NCBI RefSeq assembly: GCF_008329645.1
Contig: NZ_CP043474.1
Location: 2,976,001 to 3,040,000 of the forward strand
Reading direction: 5' to 3'
Length of the DNA stretch: 64,000 nt
From: Mycolicibacterium grossiae
Lineage (GTDB): Bacteria > Actinomycetota > Actinomycetes > Mycobacteriales > Mycobacteriaceae
Both the position numbers and the translations under genes were made by a program. The stretch's first letter is position 1, and each line of letters starts with the position of its first letter. The notes under the pieces were generated by a model that was not told the origin of the DNA, made no database searches, and worked only from the letters and a program-made list of their open reading frames with translations. This document shows, piece by piece, positions 63,359-64,000 of this stretch.

Positions 63359-64000
63359 CGACGCGACCCGAACCGGAACATGCGCTGCGCCACCCGGCGG
63401 ATCTGAATCTCCTCGGCGCCCTCGGTGATCCGGTAGCGGCGGTGATGACGGTAGATGTGCTCGAACTGCTCGTGGCGACTGTAGCCCAGGCCGCCGTACA
63501 CCTGCATCGCGCGGTCGGCGGCCTCGCACACCAGGCGGTTGGCGCGGTAGTTGGCCATCGACACCTTGTCGGAGACCTCCATGTGGTGGTCGCGGTCCAG
63601 GTGCCAGGCAGCGTAGTACACCAGCAGCCGCACCATCTGCGTCTCGGTCTGCAGCTCGACGAGCGGCCACTGCACGGCCTGGTTCACCGACAGCGGCTTG
63701 CCGAACACCACCCGCGCACTGGCGTACTCGGCGGCACGGTCGATGCAATACTGGGCGGCGCCCAGGCTGCTGGCGGCCTGACGGATCCGGTTCTCGTGCA
63801 GGAACGTCTGGCCCACCTCGAGGCCGTGGTCGACCTCGCCGAGCACCGCGTCGGCGGGCACCCGCACGTCGGTCAGGACGACCTCACCGTGGTCGGTCGG
63901 CATGTTGAACGTCCACCAGTAGAAGGGCACCGTGAAACCCGGTGCGTCGCAGGGCACCAGGAAGGCCGTGATGCCGAGCGCCTGTCCGGCCTCCCCGGAC
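63355..64000 (-). CDS. Acyl-CoA dehydrogenase, C-terminal part (cut by window edge)
   Basis: The frame is open to the right edge; about 215 residues of the C-terminal part are visible. PCDAPGFTVPFYWWTFNMPTDHGEVVLTDVRVPADAVLGEVDHGLEVGQTFLHENRIRQAASSLGAAQYCIDRAAEYASARVVFGKPLSVNQAVQWPLVELQTET and CEAADRAMQVYGGLGYSRHEQFEHIYRHHRRYRITEGAEEIQIRRVAQRMF are typical acyl-CoA dehydrogenase mid and C-terminal domains with the FAD-binding YGGLGYS and the ITEGAEEIQ segment bearing the region of the catalytic base. It resembles the ACAD10/11 and FadE36-like group. The stop overlaps the phosphotransferase start by 4 nt. Confidence 0.9.
   Translation of the reverse strand, partial: SGEAGQALGITAFLVPCDAPGFTVPFYWWTFNMPTDHGEVVLTDVRVPADAVLGEVDHGLEVGQTFLHENRIRQAASSLGAAQYCIDRAAEYASARVVFGKPLSVNQAVQWPLVELQTETQMVRLLVYYAAWHLDRDHHMEVSDKVSMANYRANRLVCEAADRAMQVYGGLGYSRHEQFEHIYRHHRRYRITEGAEEIQIRRVAQRMFRFGSRR

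Overview
The window looks like a chromosomal segment of a high-GC actinobacterium, most probably a rapidly growing Mycobacterium (Mycolicibacterium-like). Reasons: very high GC, many GTG starts, many genes whose -10 hexamer lies 6-8 nt before the start codon (leaderless pattern), a Rv3143-type atypical receiver protein beside a 14-gene nuo operon, TIGR03617-type F420-dependent oxidoreductase, EthA-like monooxygenase, and small secreted proteins typical of the genus. No rRNA, tRNA, CRISPR array, insertion sequence or prophage was seen. No stretch over 300 bases is without a gene; the longest gaps (about 704-936, 10099-10315, 60693-60893) hold a long hairpin, a regulator palindrome plus cobalamin riboswitch, and the nuo promoter region.

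Layout. 1-10 kb: a small conserved protein, a secreted-protein gene broken by an in-frame stop, a repeat-rich secreted protein, a D-cysteine desulfhydrase/ACC-deaminase-like enzyme that seems to start at ATC, a DinB-like protein, a Tat-type secreted glycoside hydrolase, an SDR plus hydroxypyruvate-isomerase pair, a phospholipase D, and an MFS exporter with its GntR regulator. 10-25 kb: a large cobalamin (aerobic route) cluster: riboswitch-cobN-cobF-cobQ-cobK, cobD, cobU, cobB-cobO-chelatase ATPase, cobL, bluB, cobM. It covers late corrin ring methylation, reduction, cobalt insertion, amidation, adenosylation and lower-ligand synthesis; cobG, cobH, cobI/J, cobS and cobC are not in the window. 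25-45 kb: mixed accessory metabolism (formylglycine-generating enzyme, DUF302, a frameshifted ThrE exporter, an E. coli-type fumarase, LysR/MFS pair, quinone oxidoreductase, alcohol dehydrogenase, hydrolase, amine oxidase, F420 enzyme, Baeyer-Villiger-type monooxygenase, PhoD phosphatase, a phosphotransferase/DUF7064 pair with a TetR regulator, and an RclA-like flavoprotein). 45.5-60.7 kb: complete nuoA-N operon on the minus strand, almost every junction translationally coupled; nuoD and nuoE are bridged by a 20-codon mini-ORF made of a tandemly duplicated 30-bp unit. 60.9-64 kb: receiver-domain protein, a methyltransferase behind a SoxR/MerR-like promoter, and a DUF6285-phosphotransferase-acyl-CoA dehydrogenase operon resembling the LvaB-LvaA-LvaC module for 4-hydroxyacyl-CoA use, cut by the right edge.

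Three single-base lesions in the first 28 kb (TAA in a secreted protein, ATC in place of a start, a one-base frameshift in thrE) could be real decay or sequencing errors and should be checked on reads. I see no clearly new multi-gene defence or metabolic system; the most unusual items are the nuoD-nuoE mini-ORF, the SoxR-like promoter on the methyltransferase, the 781-839 hairpin and the ATC start.
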